A stretch of 7,551 nt of DNA from JAICNR01 sp035699465 (GTDB lineage Bacteria > Gemmatimonadota > Gemmatimonadetes > JACCXV01 > JAHWKZ01). The notes beneath the pieces are model-generated. The model ran no database searches. It had not been told where the DNA came from and saw only the letters and a list, made by a program, of their open reading frames with translations. The first letter of the stretch is position 1, and every line of letters begins with the position of its first letter. Positions 6,464-7,551 of this stretch are shown here, piece after piece. The DNA is taken from assembly GCA_035699465.1 (NCBI GenBank), contig DASSPT010000191.1, positions 1-7,551 of the forward strand, read 5' to 3'. Made by a program: the position numbers and the translations under genes.

Positions 6464-7405
6464 TCAGCTTTCGCGGTCGTCGGCCCGGGTGCCCGGGAGT
6501 CGGGAGTAGAGGAGCGCCCCTGCTGCGCGGTCGAACGCCGTGAGCTCGGGGGTCCGGACGATGCCGGCCATCATGCTGGCGGTCCCACCGTCCATGTGGG
6601 CCAAGCCCAGCGCATGTCCCAACTCGTGCCCCAGCACCGCCTGCCGCGAAATCTCCGCCGATGCATCCGTGAGGCGGGAGAAACGAAGCCGGACTGTCGC
6701 GCTCACGATCACGCCGTCGCCGTCACGCGACGGGGTCGCGGTTCCGGCCGAGGACGCGCTCGGGTATCTCGCGGCGTCCTCGTCGAACAGTATGACGATG
6801 GTTCCCGGGGTGCCGGGCCGGGGCGGGTCCGAGCCGACCGTGACGGACCGGGCGGATAGAGCGCCACCCGTCCAGTCGGAGACGAACCGCGGCGCGAGCG
6901 CGACGACCTGCTCCACCCAATCCGCGGGAACGGCGCCCCCCGCCGCGAACGCATGCGGCCGCACGTCGACGTAGACCGCCGGTGACGCGAGCCACCGCAG
7001 CGTCCCCGCCGAGTGGTCGCGCGCGACGTCGTTGAAGGCGGCCATGTCGAAGGTCCGGGGGACGAGCGCGAACCTCCCCGCGGAACCCGCGAGCGAGGCG
7101 ACCCGCTCGTAGTATCCGGAACCGGATAGGGTGACGTGCGAGCCGCCGGGGACCTGCAGGAGGAAGCGGCCGTCGGCGCTCGTCCACGTGGAGACGCCGC
7201 TCCCCGACACGCGAATGCCGTCGAGCGGGGCGCCGGTGACCTGGTCGACGACCTGCCCCCGGATCTCCACGCTCGACTCGGCCATCATAGCCGCGGGATC
7301 GGGACCCACGGGTCCGCCTCCGCCTCCCGAGCAGCCGACGAGCGCTGCCACCGTCAAGGCGGCGAGTCTGCGATGGAACCCGGGAGAGCGAGGCCTGTTT
7401 CGCAT
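6464..7405 (-). CDS. Lipoprotein with carboxypeptidase-regulatory-like domain and matrixin-like zinc protease
   Basis: A 313-residue predicted lipoprotein metalloprotease. The signal peptide has a basic start (RNRPRSPGFHRR), a hydrophobic core LAALTVAALV and a lipobox LVGC with the lipidated cysteine at C25, then a glycine-rich linker. Residues about 45-105 form a CarboxypepD_reg-like beta domain (IRGQVVDQVTGAPLDGIRVS, then TSADGRFLLQVPGG). Residues about 135-305 resemble a matrixin/metzincin catalytic domain. The zinc motif HELGHALGLAH is complete at 260-270 (H260, H264 and H270 as ligands, E261 catalytic), with a Met-turn candidate at M278/M279. I do not see a clear cysteine-switch propeptide. 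ATG 7405 is chosen for the signal peptide; GGGAG lies only 2 bases upstream, so the start signal is suboptimal, and a TTG at 7450 would add residues that do not fit a signal peptide. It is divergent from the possible gene at 7536 and 67 bases upstream of miaB. The substrate is unknown. Confidence 0.88.
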   Translation of the reverse strand: MRNRPRSPGFHRRLAALTVAALVGCSGGGGGPVGPDPAAMMAESSVEIRGQVVDQVTGAPLDGIRVSGSGVSTWTSADGRFLLQVPGGSHVTLSGSGYYERVASLAGSAGRFALVPRTFDMAAFNDVARDHSAGTLRWLASPAVYVDVRPHAFAAGGAVPADWVEQVVALAPRFVSDWTGGALSARSVTVGSDPPRPGTPGTIVILFDEDAARYPSASSAGTATPSRDGDGVIVSATVRLRFSRLTDASAEISRQAVLGHELGHALGLAHMDGGTASMMAGIVRTPELTAFDRAAGALLYSRLPGTRADDRES

Positions 7406-7429
7406 GGCTCCCGACTGAGTAGCAGAGGA

Positions 7430-7443
7430 CGTGCCCCGGCACG
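7430..7443. repeat. Short perfect inverted repeat upstream of the lipoprotein gene
   Basis: CGTGCC and GGCACG form a perfect 6-bp palindromic pair around CC. It lies 25 bases upstream of the lipoprotein ATG, inside the divergent intergenic region. It could be a small operator or a leader hairpin. It is short enough to arise by chance. Confidence 0.25.
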
Positions 7444-7462
7444 AACGCAATGACGGCGCCCA

Positions 7463-7492
7463 TTGTCAAGAGGTGCCGATCTGGCGTTCGAT
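7463..7492. promoter_or_regulatory. Overlapping -35-like boxes on both strands in the divergent region
   Basis: The 7 bases TTGTCAA (7463-7469) give TTGTCA on the plus strand (5 of 6 to the -35 consensus) and a perfect TTGACA on the minus strand (7469-7464). On the plus strand TTCGAT (7487-7492) sits 18 bases later as a weak -10 toward the possible gene at 7536. On the minus strand the position 17 bases on is GTTCGT, a poor -10. The placement suits a bidirectional promoter, but the -10 support is weak and sigma-factor preferences in this organism are unknown. Confidence 0.25.
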
Positions 7493-7522
7493 TCCCCACG
7501 CGATGGAAGGCCCTTTCCCCTC

Positions 7523-7551
7523 GGAGGGTAGGACAATGCCGATTCTGACGA
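7523..7551 (+). CDS. Possible start of a divergent gene (first codons only)
   Basis: The plus strand carries GGAGGG at 7523-7528, then ATG at 7536-7538 after a 7-base spacer, giving M-P-I-L-T before the window ends. The Shine-Dalgarno and spacing are the best in the window, and the position opposite the lipoprotein gene makes a divergent pair plausible. Nothing can be said about the product. The listed range includes the ribosome binding site; the coding part begins at 7536. Confidence 0.45.

Noticed and set aside
7483..7495. tRNA T-arm-like sequence (GGCGTTCGATTCC)
   Set aside because: The T-stem has a mismatch, no acceptor, D or anticodon arms can be built around it, and no CCA follows. 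Chance resemblance.
1..7551. Mobile elements, CRISPR arrays, toxin-antitoxin or defence genes
   Set aside because: I saw no transposase motifs, direct-repeat arrays, integration sites or recognisable defence domains on either strand.

Overview
The window is very G+C-rich bacterial DNA, almost fully coding on the minus strand. The gene set is comEC, miaB, a rimK family ligase, a LapA-like membrane protein, an exported TPR/GWxTD-type protein and a lipoprotein metalloprotease. GWxTD-domain proteins are typical of Gemmatimonadota, Acidobacteriota, Eisenbacteria and related phyla, so I infer a Gram-negative-type, high-GC member of that broad group. No 16S rRNA, tRNA or other marker in the window settles this.

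Layout, read in the direction of transcription (right to left). At 7536 a gene may begin on the plus strand, with a good Shine-Dalgarno but only 16 bases visible. It would be divergent from a minus-strand lipoprotein gene (7405-6464) that encodes a carboxypeptidase-regulatory-like domain followed by a matrixin-like zinc protease. A 67-base gap with a hairpin and a striking inverted repeat around a TATATT box follows. Then comes a tight block: miaB (6396-5029), a LapA/DUF1049-like protein (5032-4739), a rimK family ligase (4742-3798) and a TPR/GWxTD-like exported protein (from 3801 or 3768 to 1621). After another gap of about 67 bases, comEC (from about 1553) runs off the left edge.

miaB, lapA-like and rimK are joined by 4-base start/stop overlaps (TTGA, ATGA). 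The junction from rimK to the GWxTD-like gene fits the same pattern if that gene starts at a CTG. This points to one polycistronic, translationally coupled operon. Two members modify the translation apparatus: MiaB acts on tRNA, and RimK acts on ribosomal protein S6 in E. coli. The other two are an inner-membrane protein and a secreted or periplasmic protein of unknown role. comEC may be read through from this operon or transcribed separately.

I see no phage, insertion sequence, CRISPR array, toxin-antitoxin or defence system. The more interesting signals are the coupled overlaps, the possible CTG start, the inverted repeat at the miaB promoter/start, and the degenerate GWxTD motif. Long open frames on the plus strand are antisense shadows caused by high G+C.
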